Below, piece by piece: positions 15,212 to 23,473 of a DNA stretch of 64,000 bases (position 1 is its first letter; each line of letters opens with the position of its first letter). The notes beneath the pieces are model-generated. The model did not search any database and had not been told where the DNA came from. It saw only the letters and a list, made by a program, of their open reading frames with translations. Origin of the DNA: CAZWCX01 sp964632945 (GTDB taxonomy: Bacteria > Planctomycetota > MHYJ01 > WSZJ01 > CAZWCX01); NCBI GenBank assembly GCA_964632945.1, contig CAZWCX010000027.1, positions 3,097 to 67,096 of the forward strand, in the 5' to 3' direction. The position numbers and the translations under genes were made by a program.

Positions 15212-16750
15212 ATGGACGCCACCCTGAAACGGCTCCTCGCCCTGACCGCCGCCGCCATCCTCCTCATCTTCGTCCACTTCGTGCGCCAGTATCGGCCCCG
15301 CGCCGAGACCCCGACGCCCCCGCGCGAGGAGCTGCAGGTCGCCGCCGACTCCGCGCGCCGATTCGACAGTCCCCTTCCCCTCGCCGTCTACGTCGATTCC
15401 GGCGGCTCCCGGCTCCTCGGCCGCACCCCCACCCCGGATGCCTCCGGCCTGGGCATTCCGCCGGGCGCCGACTGGTGGGTCGAGCCCTCCGACCTGAGCG
15501 AAGACGCGCTCAAGGCCCTGGCGGCGGAAATCCGGCGCTTCCGCATCCCGGGACTCGCCCTCTTCGGCCGGAAGTTCCCGGAACGGGCCCTCGCCCATTT
15601 CCGTCGCTGCGACAGCCTGCGACGCCTGCGGCTGCAGCACACGCCCCTCACCAATGACGGACTGGAGCCGGTCGCCGACCTGACGCAACTCCAGACCCTG
15701 GAAATCCACGCCACCCGCGTCACCGATGCCGGCCTGGTCCATCTGGAAGCCCTCGCCCGGCTGGAAACGCTCTACCTGCCCGCGGAAATCACCGATGCCG
15801 GCCTGCGCCGCCTGTCGCGGCTGCGCCGACTCAAGCGGATCTACCTGGGCGGAAACGTGTCCGGATCGGGATTCTCCGCCCTGACCGGACTGGAGGACCT
15901 GGAGACGCTGGTGCTCGACGGCGCCTCGATCACCGACGAAGGACTGGCGCACCTGCGCGTCTTCCCGCGCCTGCGCGACCTCCGCCTCGAGCGCACGCGC
16001 GTCACCGACCAGGGAATGCGCCACCTGGCTCCCCTCAAGAGCCTCGTCCGCCTCGATCTCGGGGGAACGACGGTGACCGGCGCCGGACTCGAGGTGCTGA
16101 GCGACTGCGCCGGGCTGGAACGCCTCGACCTGGAGGCCACCGCCGTGAACGACACGGGGCTCGCCCCCCTGCGGCTGCTGTCGGGCCTGCGCCGGCTCAA
16201 TCTTCGCGGCTGCACCGCCGTCGGCGATGCGGGGGTCGCGCGGCTCGCTCCGTTGGCCGGACTCGAGTGGCTCAACCTGTCGGGGACCGGCGTCACCGAC
16301 GCGGGCCTGGCCTCGCTGACCGGATTGACCCGGCTGCAGACCCTCGTGCTCGAACAGTTGCCGATCACCGGCGCAGGCCTCGAACACCTGGCCGGCCTCC
16401 GCCGACTTCGCCAACTCGGGCTGCAGGATTGCACACGGCTCGACGGCGAATTCCTGCGCCACCTCGCAGGCCTGGAGGCCTTGGAGTTTCTGGACCTGAA
16501 GCACACGGGTGTGACCGACGCGGGATTGATCCATCTGGTCGGACTCCGGTCCCTGACCACGCTGCACCTGCAGGCCTCCGGCGGAGTCACCGACGCGGGC
16601 CTCGAACCGCTGCGCCGATTGACCGCGATGCAATCGCTCGGCCTGCCGACCTCGGTCTCGGAAGAAGCGGCCGATTCGCTGCGCGCAGCGCTGCCGCGCG
16701 CCCGCATCGACCGCTCCGACGTCCAGAGCAGCGTCTTCTGGGGGGATTGA
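15212..16750 (+). CDS. Membrane-anchored leucine-rich-repeat protein
   Basis: 512 residues. An N-terminal anchor (RLLALTAAAILLIFVHFV) precedes about 100 residues of linker, then roughly fourteen 24-residue leucine-rich repeats from about residue 125. The repeats have the consensus L-x-x-L-x-L-x-x-T-x-V/I-T-D-x-G-L, the T-D-A-G-L form frequent in Planctomycetota and in some GALA-type proteins. The repeats should form a curved binding surface outside the membrane. The gene lies 16 nt after the kinase gene, so it is probably co-transcribed; the LRR protein could feed ligand binding to the kinase TPRs, which is inference. No catalytic residues are seen. Confidence 0.88.
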   Translation: MDATLKRLLALTAAAILLIFVHFVRQYRPRAETPTPPREELQVAADSARRFDSPLPLAVYVDSGGSRLLGRTPTPDASGLGIPPGADWWVEPSDLSEDALKALAAEIRRFRIPGLALFGRKFPERALAHFRRCDSLRRLRLQHTPLTNDGLEPVADLTQLQTLEIHATRVTDAGLVHLEALARLETLYLPAEITDAGLRRLSRLRRLKRIYLGGNVSGSGFSALTGLEDLETLVLDGASITDEGLAHLRVFPRLRDLRLERTRVTDQGMRHLAPLKSLVRLDLGGTTVTGAGLEVLSDCAGLERLDLEATAVNDTGLAPLRLLSGLRRLNLRGCTAVGDAGVARLAPLAGLEWLNLSGTGVTDAGLASLTGLTRLQTLVLEQLPITGAGLEHLAGLRRLRQLGLQDCTRLDGEFLRHLAGLEALEFLDLKHTGVTDAGLIHLVGLRSLTTLHLQASGGVTDAGLEPLRRLTAMQSLGLPTSVSEEAADSLRAALPRARIDRSDVQSSVFWGD

Positions 16751-16826
16751 ACCGTACGGACCCGATCCGGCCCTCGACGGCCGGCCGACCCCGAGCGATG
16801 ACAAGAGACCCATCAGGAGATTCCCG

Positions 16827-17906
16827 ATGCACTCCCCGACGCTTCGCTTCCTGCCCGTATTCGCGGCCAGTCTCTGCCTCCTCTCCGCCCCGGCCGCCCA
16901 GGATCCCGCGGTCTTCGACCTGCGCATCGTCGCGGGCGTCGGGGCCCGATCCTCCGCCAAGGAGACCGTGCGACAGGAGGAAACACGCGACACCCGGGTG
17001 ACGCTCCGCAAGGAGAACGAGCCGCAATCCGAGCAGGTCCAGATCGAGCAGACCTCGTCCACCCTCAACCGGACGGAGACGACGGAGGAGGTCCTCGCCG
17101 TCGACGAACGCGGCGTGCCCATGAAGGTGTCCCGCACGTTCGACCGGGCCGAAGTCAGCGGCGAGGGGTCGCAGACTTCGAACGGACAGACCCAGCCGCT
17201 CGAGAAGTTCTCCACCACCCTGCCGATCGAGGGTGCGGTCGTGATCCTCGAGGAGGTCGACGGCGAAACCGATCTGACCGTCCGATCCGGCTCGGTCGAG
17301 TCGCCGTTTCTCGAACTGCTCGAGATCGCGCCCGTCAGCGAGTTCGATCGCTACTACCTCCCCGGCAAGCCGGTCAAACTGGGCGAAGACTGGACGCTGG
17401 AGGAGAAACGGTTCCAGAAGCTGGTGCGCGGGAACCTGGAGGCGGGATTGGCGGCGGGCCTGCGCGCCAGCATGGGAAGCCGGCCGGACGCGCCGGAACC
17501 CGAACTCCGCGTGGACGACATCGAGGGCGAATTCCGCCTCAAACTGACCGAGGTGAGCGAAGACGGTGCGGTCGCGACGCTCGGCCTGACCGGACACTAC
17601 ACCTTTTCGGTCACCGGCAAGCTCGGCGAGCCCGGCCGAACCCTGGAGCTCGACGTGCAGGGGAAGGCCAAGGTGACCGGTACGATGACGGTGTCGCTGA
17701 CGCACAAGGCCCCGCTGTCGCTGCAGACGGAGGAGGACCAGCAGACGACCATCACGATGGAGGGGACGGGGCCGCGTGGGGAGATGAAACTGGAGATCAA
17801 GATGACGAACCTGCTCACGCGCGAGCGCGGCTACACCCTGGAGGACCCCGGCGCGGCAAAGACCGGGGAGGCCGGCGGCGAATCCGGGTCGGGAGGAGAG
17901 AAGTAG
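16827..17906 (+). CDS. Secreted protein of unknown function
   Basis: 359 residues with a clear signal peptide (FLPVFAASLCLLSAPAAQ). The mature protein is beta-rich and charged (TLRKENEPQSEQVQIEQTSS, STTLPIEGAVVILEEVDGET, YYLPGKPVKLGEDWTL) and ends in a Gly/Glu tail. Exported proteins with the phrase PGKPVxxGExW are frequent in planctomycete genomes and have no assigned function. It follows the LRR gene by 76 nt and is convergent with the HIT gene, 12 nt away. I do not recognise a named domain. Confidence 0.75.
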   Translation: MHSPTLRFLPVFAASLCLLSAPAAQDPAVFDLRIVAGVGARSSAKETVRQEETRDTRVTLRKENEPQSEQVQIEQTSSTLNRTETTEEVLAVDERGVPMKVSRTFDRAEVSGEGSQTSNGQTQPLEKFSTTLPIEGAVVILEEVDGETDLTVRSGSVESPFLELLEIAPVSEFDRYYLPGKPVKLGEDWTLEEKRFQKLVRGNLEAGLAAGLRASMGSRPDAPEPELRVDDIEGEFRLKLTEVSEDGAVATLGLTGHYTFSVTGKLGEPGRTLELDVQGKAKVTGTMTVSLTHKAPLSLQTEEDQQTTITMEGTGPRGEMKLEIKMTNLLTRERGYTLEDPGAAKTGEAGGESGSGGEK

Positions 17907-17918
17907 GAGGCGCTCCGG

Positions 17919-18359
17919 TCAGAACCGGCCGAGGGCGCGGCGCAGGCGGCCGACGAGGGCGTCCCGGCGCGCCGGGTCGCAGCCGGATTCCCGCTCGGCG
18001 GCCGGCCTGACCCACACGGTATTGCGGGGATCCGGGTCCCAGGCGTGCCGCGGGATGACATGCCAGTGGATGTGGTGAAGCAGGTTTCCGAGACACTCGT
18101 AGTTGATCCGTCGCGGCGCGAATTCCGACTGGACGGCCTTGCCGACGCGGGCCACCTCGCGAAAGATGCGCGCCTGCCGGTCGACGTCGAGGGCCGCGAG
18201 ATGCTCTTCGTGGTCCTTGAGGAAGAGCACGCACCACCCCTCGTACGTCTGGTGCTCCGCGAGGAGCGCGACCGTTTCGTCGAATTCGGCCAGCAGCGCC
18301 GGGTGCTCGCCGCGGCGCGCGGCGGACACGGCGGAACAGGCAGGGCAAGGTCCGGTCAT
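17919..18359 (-). CDS. HIT-family nucleotide hydrolase/transferase
   Basis: 146 residues from ATG 18359, with CGGAG upstream; an 18-residue longer form is possible but lacks a ribosome site. The histidine triad is LHHIHWHVIPR (H-x-H-x-H). The N-terminal CPAC pair may bind zinc as in some HIT proteins. WCVLFLKDHEEHL is the usual substrate-facing strand. HIT proteins hydrolyse nucleotide phosphoramidates or dinucleoside polyphosphates in the cytoplasm. The exact substrate is open. The gene is divergent from the small protein gene at 18530. Confidence 0.88.
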   Translation of the reverse strand: MTGPCPACSAVSAARRGEHPALLAEFDETVALLAEHQTYEGWCVLFLKDHEEHLAALDVDRQARIFREVARVGKAVQSEFAPRRINYECLGNLLHHIHWHVIPRHAWDPDPRNTVWVRPAAERESGCDPARRDALVGRLRRALGRF

Positions 18360-18458
18360 GGGGGGCGTCTCCGTTGGGAAATCCACTCTAGCGCGCGCGC
18401 CGGAGCCGCACAAGGGACGGGTCGCGTCCGCGCGCCCGCGACTGCGCCCGCGGATTCG

Positions 18459-18488
18459 TTGACACCCCCGTCGGGGCGGTGGTAGAAG
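18459..18488 (+). promoter_or_regulatory. Promoter of the mqnA cluster
   Basis: A perfect TTGACA (18459-18464), 18-nt spacer and TAGAAG (18483-18488). It precedes 18530..18787, the first gene of a tight rightward cluster that includes mqnA. Confidence 0.5.
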
Positions 18489-18529
18489 GAACGGCGACTC
18501 TGCGGGACCCTTGTCGAGGAGCCGCCGTC

Positions 18530-18787
18530 ATGCACGTGCAGAAGCAGGGTGAGCAGTTCGTCCTGACCGATGGAGCGAACACGATCCGGCTGACGCTAGC
18601 GAAGTACGAGGACCTCTTCTACGCCATTCCGAACGACAACGGGACCCTTTTTCGTCTGATCAACGACACGATCCTCGAGGATACCGCCTTGCGCAACGTG
18701 TTCAAGGCGATGATCGACAAAGCCGGGGGAATCGACTCCTGCCTGAACGACCTCCAGAAGCAGGTCCAGGCCCTTCAGCCGGGATAG
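18530..18787 (+). CDS. Small conserved-looking hypothetical protein
   Basis: 85 residues from ATG 18530, with GAGGAG eight nt upstream. The sequence begins MHVQKQGEQFVLTDGANTIR, is soluble with mixed helix and strand, has one Cys and ends KQVQALQPG. No family is recognised. It is the first gene of a cluster (18530-21717) and is followed within 8 nt by the membrane protein gene. Its promoter has a consensus -35. Confidence 0.65.
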   Translation: MHVQKQGEQFVLTDGANTIRLTLAKYEDLFYAIPNDNGTLFRLINDTILEDTALRNVFKAMIDKAGGIDSCLNDLQKQVQALQPG

Positions 18788-18794
18788 CACGACG

Positions 18795-19091
18795 ATGGCC
18801 GCTGAATCCCACGTCACGCGCCACGGATCTGCCTCCGGGGGCGCACCGCACGACGCCGGCGCACACGGATCCCAGGGCTCCCACGCCGGGCACGAGGCTC
18901 CCGCGACCGGGATGCCCCCGGTTCCCCTCGCCTATCCGGTGGACATTTCGCGCCGGTCGGATCGGGAAAACGGCTTCATCTTGATCCTGGTGATCGTCGG
19001 TCTGATCTGGCTGCTCGTCCATGCGGCGGATCTGACGCGCATGAAGGCGCTGAACCAGGCGCCGGCGAAGCCGTGGCGACAGGTGCGCTGA
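18795..19091 (+). CDS. Small His-rich single-pass membrane protein
   Basis: 98 residues. The N-terminal half is rich in His, Gly and Ala (HGSASGGAPHDAGAHGSQGS) and probably disordered. A transmembrane helix follows (GFILILVIVGLIWLLVHAA), then a basic tail. The His-rich head could bind metal, though this composition alone is weak evidence. Its 3' end overlaps the mqnA start (GTG 19073) by 19 nt, so translation of the two is likely coupled. Confidence 0.6.
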   Translation: MAAESHVTRHGSASGGAPHDAGAHGSQGSHAGHEAPATGMPPVPLAYPVDISRRSDRENGFILILVIVGLIWLLVHAADLTRMKALNQAPAKPWRQVR

Positions 19092-19900
19092 TCGGCGCCC
19101 CGGAGTCGGGCTCCTCGCCCCGCGCCGTGCTCACCCTCGGGGTCGTGCGCTATCTCAACGCCCGCCCGCTCACCGTCGCGCTCGAGGGCCGCGCCGGATT
19201 GACCCTGGTCCCGGACGTGCCGAGCCGGCTGGTCGAACGGTTCCGCGACGGCCACCTGGACGCCGCCTTGCTCCCGGTCATGGCCTGGTTCGACGGGGTG
19301 GGCGCGGCGATCGTGCCGGGGATCGGGGTCTGCTCGTCCGGACCGGTGGAAAGCGTCCGCCTCTTCTGCCGGCGTCCGCTGCGCGAGACCCGGCGCGTCC
19401 TCCTCGATCGCGAGTCGGTCACCTCCAACACGCTGTGCCGGATTCTCCTGCGTCGGGCGCTCGAGCTGCGTCCGGAATTCGTCGTTCCCGGGATCGACGC
19501 GCGCCCGGCGGACGGCGACGCCGAGTTGCGGATCGGCGACAAGGGAATGGCGGACGATCCGGCGGCGGTGGAGACGGTCGACCTGGGCGAGGCGTGGCAG
19601 CGTTGGACCGGGCTCCCGTTCGTCTATGCCGCCTGGATCGCGCGCGCCGACCGGCCCGCGGCCGGGCTGACGGCGCTGCTGCACGACGCCCTGGAGACGG
19701 GATTGCCGCGCATTCCCACGCTGGCCGCCGAAGGGGCGCGCGCGACCGGGTTGCCGCCCCCGCGCTGCGAACGATACCTGCGTGATCGGATCCGCTACCG
19801 CGTCGGGGAGGCCGAGATTTCCGGCCTGGTGCGGTTCGGGGAGGAGGCCTGCCGCGAGCATGGGACGCCTGCGGCGAGGCCGCTCCGGTGGCTCGCGTGA
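19073..19900 (+). CDS. mqnA: Chorismate dehydratase MqnA (futalosine menaquinone pathway)
   Basis: 275 residues. Diagnostic blocks: VVRYLNARPL near the N-terminus, VPSRLVERFRDGHLDAALLPV, GVCSSGPVESVRLF, DRESVTSNTLCRILL, LRIGDKGM, VDLGEAWQRWTGLPFVYAAW. MqnA converts chorismate to 3-enolpyruvyl benzoate, the first step of the futalosine route to menaquinone, and has a periplasmic-binding-protein-like fold. GTG 19073 overlaps the upstream gene; a later GTG around 19127 just before LTLGVVRYLN would also be acceptable. No other mqn gene is in the window. The TPR-C39-like gene overlaps its 3' end by 13 nt. Confidence 0.92.
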   Translation: MATGALIGAPESGSSPRAVLTLGVVRYLNARPLTVALEGRAGLTLVPDVPSRLVERFRDGHLDAALLPVMAWFDGVGAAIVPGIGVCSSGPVESVRLFCRRPLRETRRVLLDRESVTSNTLCRILLRRALELRPEFVVPGIDARPADGDAELRIGDKGMADDPAAVETVDLGEAWQRWTGLPFVYAAWIARADRPAAGLTALLHDALETGLPRIPTLAAEGARATGLPPPRCERYLRDRIRYRVGEAEISGLVRFGEEACREHGTPAARPLRWLA

Positions 19901-21717
19901 CGCCCGCGCTTCTGCTGCCGGCGCCGTCGGACCCGCGTCTGCGCGCCGCGCTGGCGCGGGAGGATCGGACCGAGTGGCGCGCGGCGCGCCGGGAATTCGC
20001 GCGATTGGCGGCGCGGGCGACGGCGACCGGTGACCGCGAGCTCGACCTGCGCGCGGTCGCGGCATGGCTTTCCGCGCGAACCGACCTGCGCGCGGGGAAG
20101 ACCCGGGCGTGCCGACGGCGGATCGGCCGACTCGTCCCCCTGCCGCTCCTGCGCGACAGCCTGGCGCTCCTGGCGGACGCCGCGTGGGCGCTCGGCGGAA
20201 TCGCGGACGCGCGGATCACGGGTCTGGAGCGGGCGTGGCGCGGCGCCCTGCCGCGGCTGCGCGACGCGGACCCGCTCACGCGAGCGATCCATGCCCGTGC
20301 CGCGGCCGATTGGACCGACGCCCTGTGGATGATCGGCCGCCGGAAGGAAGCCCTGCGCGCCGCGCACCGGGTGCTCGCGATCCTCGACCACGGCGAGCTG
20401 CGCTTTCGCGTGGCGAACTTCCTCGCGGCCGGGGGGCGTGTCGCGGAGGCGCGCCGGGTGCTGGCGCCGCTCCGCGCGGGGGCCGGGGCCCACGTCCCGG
20501 CGCTGCTGCTGGCCGCGGACCTCGATCCCCGGCCGCGCGCGCGCCAGCGCGCGTTGATCCGCGCCGCTCCCCGCGGCGAGATGGTCGACGTCGCCCGGTG
20601 GCGCCTCGCGCTGGAGCGCGCGCGCGAAGGCCCGGCAGGCGCGCGCGCCGCGCGAACCCTCCTGGGCTCGATCGTCCGAGCCCTCCCCGCCTCGCCCCTG
20701 CGCGGCTCCGCGCGCGCGGTCCTTCGCTCCCTCCAGCGCCCGCGGAGCGGATCCGCAGTCCGCCTCGAGGGGTTTCCGGGCGTCCTGCAGGAGCGCAATG
20801 CCTGTGTCGGGACTTCCGTCACCCTCGTCGCCCGCTGGTGGTCTACGGGCGGCGCGGGCCGGCGACTCGACCGTCCGGGACCGCAACAAGGGGTGCCGTT
20901 CCTCCGCCTCCCCGAAACCGCGCGCCGGCAGGGCCTGCGCACCGCCCCCGTGCGCATCCAGGGCGGGGCTCTTCCGCAGGCGCTCGCAGCCGGCATCCCG
21001 GTCTTCCTCCCCGAATTGGCCGGCGGGGACGGACACCTCGTCATCGCCATCGGCTGGGATGCGCGGCTCGGACTCGTGGCGATCCGGGATCCCGCCCTGC
21101 TCACGACCGTCGAGGTCCCGCGCGCGGAGGTCCGGCGCAACGCATCCCGGTTCGCCGGATTGGGCCTGGCCGCCGCGCCGTCCGGCGCCGCCCTGCCGGT
21201 GGACGCGCGGGCCGAGACCGCCTGGCAGGCCCTGCGCGCCACCCGCCGCCTCCTGGACGACGGCGCGCCCCTCGACGCGCTCGAGGCCGCGCGCGCGCAC
21301 CCGGAGGCGCTCCGGACCTTCGAGGTCGAACTCCTCCTCCGCGCCGGGCGCGCCGACGCCGCCCTGCGCGCGGCCCGCCACGGCCTGCGCCGCGGCCCGC
21401 GCGACTACGACGCCTGGCGCCGCCTCGCGGATGCCGCATGGATCAACGACCGGCTCACCGCGGCCGCCGCCGCCTACCGCGCGGCACTCCGCCGCGCCCC
21501 CCGCGACCCGGTCGCGCTGCGCTTCCTCGGCATGGTCCTGCACCAGGCCGGGGACCTGCGCCGAGCCCGCCGCGCCCTCCTGGCCGCCTGCGAGGCCGAT
21601 CCGCGCGTCCCGGACTCGCACCGCGAGCTGCTCGCCGTCGCCCTCGCCCTCGGCGACCGGCGCACCGCCGCCGAAGAGTCGGAGTGGCTGGCCGCCGCCC
21701 GCCATGCCGCACTCTGA
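19888..21717 (+). CDS. TPR protein with an internal C39-like peptidase domain
   Basis: 609 residues from GTG 19888 with no signal peptide. The first 280 residues are Ala/Arg-rich helical repeats. Residues about 292-400 look like a papain-like C39 domain: QERNACVGTSVTLVARWWS supplies the Gln and Cys, GGDGHLVIAIGWD the His and GLVAIRDPAL the Asp. The last 190 residues are TPRs (RKPRDPVALRFLGMVL-type repeats). C39 domains cleave double-Gly leaders or act as degenerate binding modules. No transporter domain or bacteriocin-like precursor is adjacent, so the role is unclear. It is translationally coupled to mqnA. Confidence 0.75.
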   Translation: MARVTPALLLPAPSDPRLRAALAREDRTEWRAARREFARLAARATATGDRELDLRAVAAWLSARTDLRAGKTRACRRRIGRLVPLPLLRDSLALLADAAWALGGIADARITGLERAWRGALPRLRDADPLTRAIHARAAADWTDALWMIGRRKEALRAAHRVLAILDHGELRFRVANFLAAGGRVAEARRVLAPLRAGAGAHVPALLLAADLDPRPRARQRALIRAAPRGEMVDVARWRLALERAREGPAGARAARTLLGSIVRALPASPLRGSARAVLRSLQRPRSGSAVRLEGFPGVLQERNACVGTSVTLVARWWSTGGAGRRLDRPGPQQGVPFLRLPETARRQGLRTAPVRIQGGALPQALAAGIPVFLPELAGGDGHLVIAIGWDARLGLVAIRDPALLTTVEVPRAEVRRNASRFAGLGLAAAPSGAALPVDARAETAWQALRATRRLLDDGAPLDALEAARAHPEALRTFEVELLLRAGRADAALRAARHGLRRGPRDYDAWRRLADAAWINDRLTAAAAAYRAALRRAPRDPVALRFLGMVLHQAGDLRRARRALLAACEADPRVPDSHRELLAVALALGDRRTAAEESEWLAAARHAAL

Positions 21718-21737
21718 CTGGCTTCCCGGTCGCGACC

Positions 21738-21766
21738 TTGATCGCCCCCCGAGGCTTCGGTATCAT
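21738..21766 (+). promoter_or_regulatory. Promoter of the ClpB-D2-like gene
   Basis: TTGATC (21738-21743), 17-nt spacer, TATCAT (21761-21766). The predicted leader is about 137 nt, long for this window, and contains a possible 31-codon frame ending at the gene start. Confidence 0.5.
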
Positions 21767-21909
21767 GGACCGAGGCGCGCGGAGGCGCGCGAGGGATCTG
21801 CAGCGGGGCGCCTCCGGATGCCGATAATGCTGGGGGGAACGCATCGTCATTCGGTCGATCCGGACTCGGGAAGGAAGCCGGGCCGGAGCAGCCCGGGAGT
21901 GAGCCATCG

Positions 21910-23223
21910 ATGATCCACATGGAGCCCAATGTCGTCCTGCGGTTCTGTCCGGTGCTCGACGAATTCGTGAAGATCCGGCGTTTCACCAAGGAAGAGGCCG
22001 ACTCCCTCCTCGGCAGCGGCACGATCACGAGCAAGCGCGCCTACCAGCAGCTCGTGGTGAACGCCTGCATCGTCCACTGCAATGACGTCGTGCGCGATTA
22101 CCTGCGCTCGCACTCCGCCGCAGATGCCGCCCGCGCGCTCGAGGATGCCTTCTTCAAGCTGTCGGTCGACGTCAACCCGATGCTCGACGTCTCCCAGGTC
22201 GAACTCCCCGTCAAGGAGGACAAACCGTCCGGGCTGCACCTGCTCGAGTCCGGACGGCCCGCCCCGGCGCGCCCCACCGCACCGTCGGTCGACTCGATCG
22301 AGAATACGTTGCGCCGGCGTGTAATCGGGCAGCAGGAAGCCATCCAGGCGGTCGTCCGCGCCATCCGACGGGCGATGGTGGGTTTGCGCAGCCTCGAGCG
22401 GCCCGTCGGCACCTTCTTCTTCGTCGGCCGGACCGGCGTGGGCAAGACCGAAATGGCCAAGGCGCTGAACGAGGCGCTCTACCGGGACTTGACCCACCTG
22501 ATTCGCGTCGACTGTTCCGAGTTCGCGCAGCCCCATGAATACGCCAAGCTGATCGGCGCCCCCCCCGGGTATGTCGGCCACGACCAGGGCGGATTCCTCA
22601 CCGAGGCGATGAGGCGCCGGGGCACGGGGGTCGTCCTGTTCGACGAGATCGAAAAGGCCGATCCCCGCATTCACGACGTGCTGCTCCAGATCCTCGACGA
22701 GGGGTTCGTGACCGACAGCCGCGGCAACGGGGTCTCGTTCCGCGAGGCGGTCGTGATTCTCACCTCCAACCTCGGCGTCGAGGAAGTGGAGGCGCGCATG
22801 CGGGACCGGGTGGGATTCAAGGCACGCGTCCCCGGCAAGGTCGACCGCGATCAGATTCACGCGGAGACCTTGAGCGCGCTGCGCAAGGCGTTCCGCCCCG
22901 AGTTCATCAACCGGATCGACCAGGTCGTCCTGTTCCGTTCCCTGACGCTGGCCGATTGCGAAGAGATCGTCCGGCTCCTGCTGGAGGAGGTGCGCGAACA
23001 CGCCCGGCGGGCGCAACTGGACCTGGCGTTCGCACGGAGCGTCCCCCGTCACCTGGCGGAGCAGGGGTACAGCGAGGAGTTCGGCGCGCGGGAACTGCGC
23101 CGCACGGTGGAAGAGAAGGTGGAGACGCCGCTGTCCGACCTGGTCCTCTCGGGGAAGGCGAAGGCGGGCAGCCACATCACGGTCTCGGTGCGCAAGGACC
23201 GGCTGCACTTCCAGCGCAACTAG
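21910..23223 (+). CDS. Short AAA+ ATPase with a single ClpA/ClpB D2-type module
   Basis: 437 residues. The N-terminal 130 residues (IRRFTKEEADSLLGSGTITS and onward) do not resemble the Clp N-domain. The rest is a single D2-type AAA+ module: VIGQQEAIQAVVRAI, Walker A GRTGVGKT (173-180), pore loop GAPPGYVGHDQGG, Walker B VVLFDEIEKAD, sensor ILTSN, arginine-finger region FRPEFINRID and the small D2 lid (EFGARELRRTVEEKVETPL). Full ClpB/ClpC proteins are about 850 residues with two ATPase rings, so this is a compact relative. No ClpP-binding loop was spotted. Unfolding or remodelling of a dedicated substrate chosen by the novel N-domain is the likely role. Confidence 0.88.
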   Translation: MIHMEPNVVLRFCPVLDEFVKIRRFTKEEADSLLGSGTITSKRAYQQLVVNACIVHCNDVVRDYLRSHSAADAARALEDAFFKLSVDVNPMLDVSQVELPVKEDKPSGLHLLESGRPAPARPTAPSVDSIENTLRRRVIGQQEAIQAVVRAIRRAMVGLRSLERPVGTFFFVGRTGVGKTEMAKALNEALYRDLTHLIRVDCSEFAQPHEYAKLIGAPPGYVGHDQGGFLTEAMRRRGTGVVLFDEIEKADPRIHDVLLQILDEGFVTDSRGNGVSFREAVVILTSNLGVEEVEARMRDRVGFKARVPGKVDRDQIHAETLSALRKAFRPEFINRIDQVVLFRSLTLADCEEIVRLLLEEVREHARRAQLDLAFARSVPRHLAEQGYSEEFGARELRRTVEEKVETPLSDLVLSGKAKAGSHITVSVRKDRLHFQRN

Positions 23224-23226
23224 TGG

Positions 23227-23380
23227 GGCTTGAACCTTGATTTCCCAGGTTGGTCCGGTCGCTTTTCGCGCCGGGCTTCGTTGCTCGTCGTCGGCGATGC
23301 ACGGGGGCATCGCCTCCTCCTCGCGCCTCGCCGGGCGCGAAAATCGCCTCGGCCGAGCCTAGGATCTCAAGATTGAAGAC
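23227..23380. repeat. Long imperfect palindrome between convergent genes
   Basis: The arms mirror one another around 23303.5 without indels: GGCGATGC/GCATCGCC (23293-23300 / 23307-23314), TTTTCGCGCC/GGCGCGAAAA (23263-23272 / 23334-23343), AGG/CCT (23247 / 23360) and CTTGA/TCAAG (23236-23240 / 23367-23371). Stretches between these matches are partly complementary. It could be a MITE-like element or a bidirectional transcription barrier between the convergent genes 21910..23223 and 23474..24385. No T-run typical of factor-independent terminators is present. Confidence 0.65.
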
Positions 23381-23473
23381 CCGCTAGCCCGAAGTTCGCC
23401 CTGAGGTCGCAGGGCGGGCCGGGCGGATCGCCGCCGCCCGACCCCCGCGGGAGCGATGGATCTCCTCCCCGGC

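Noticed and set aside
11980..15267. Long antisense frame over the kinase gene
   Set aside because: The opposite strand holds an unmistakable kinase; the antisense product has low-complexity Arg/Gly composition and no ribosome site.
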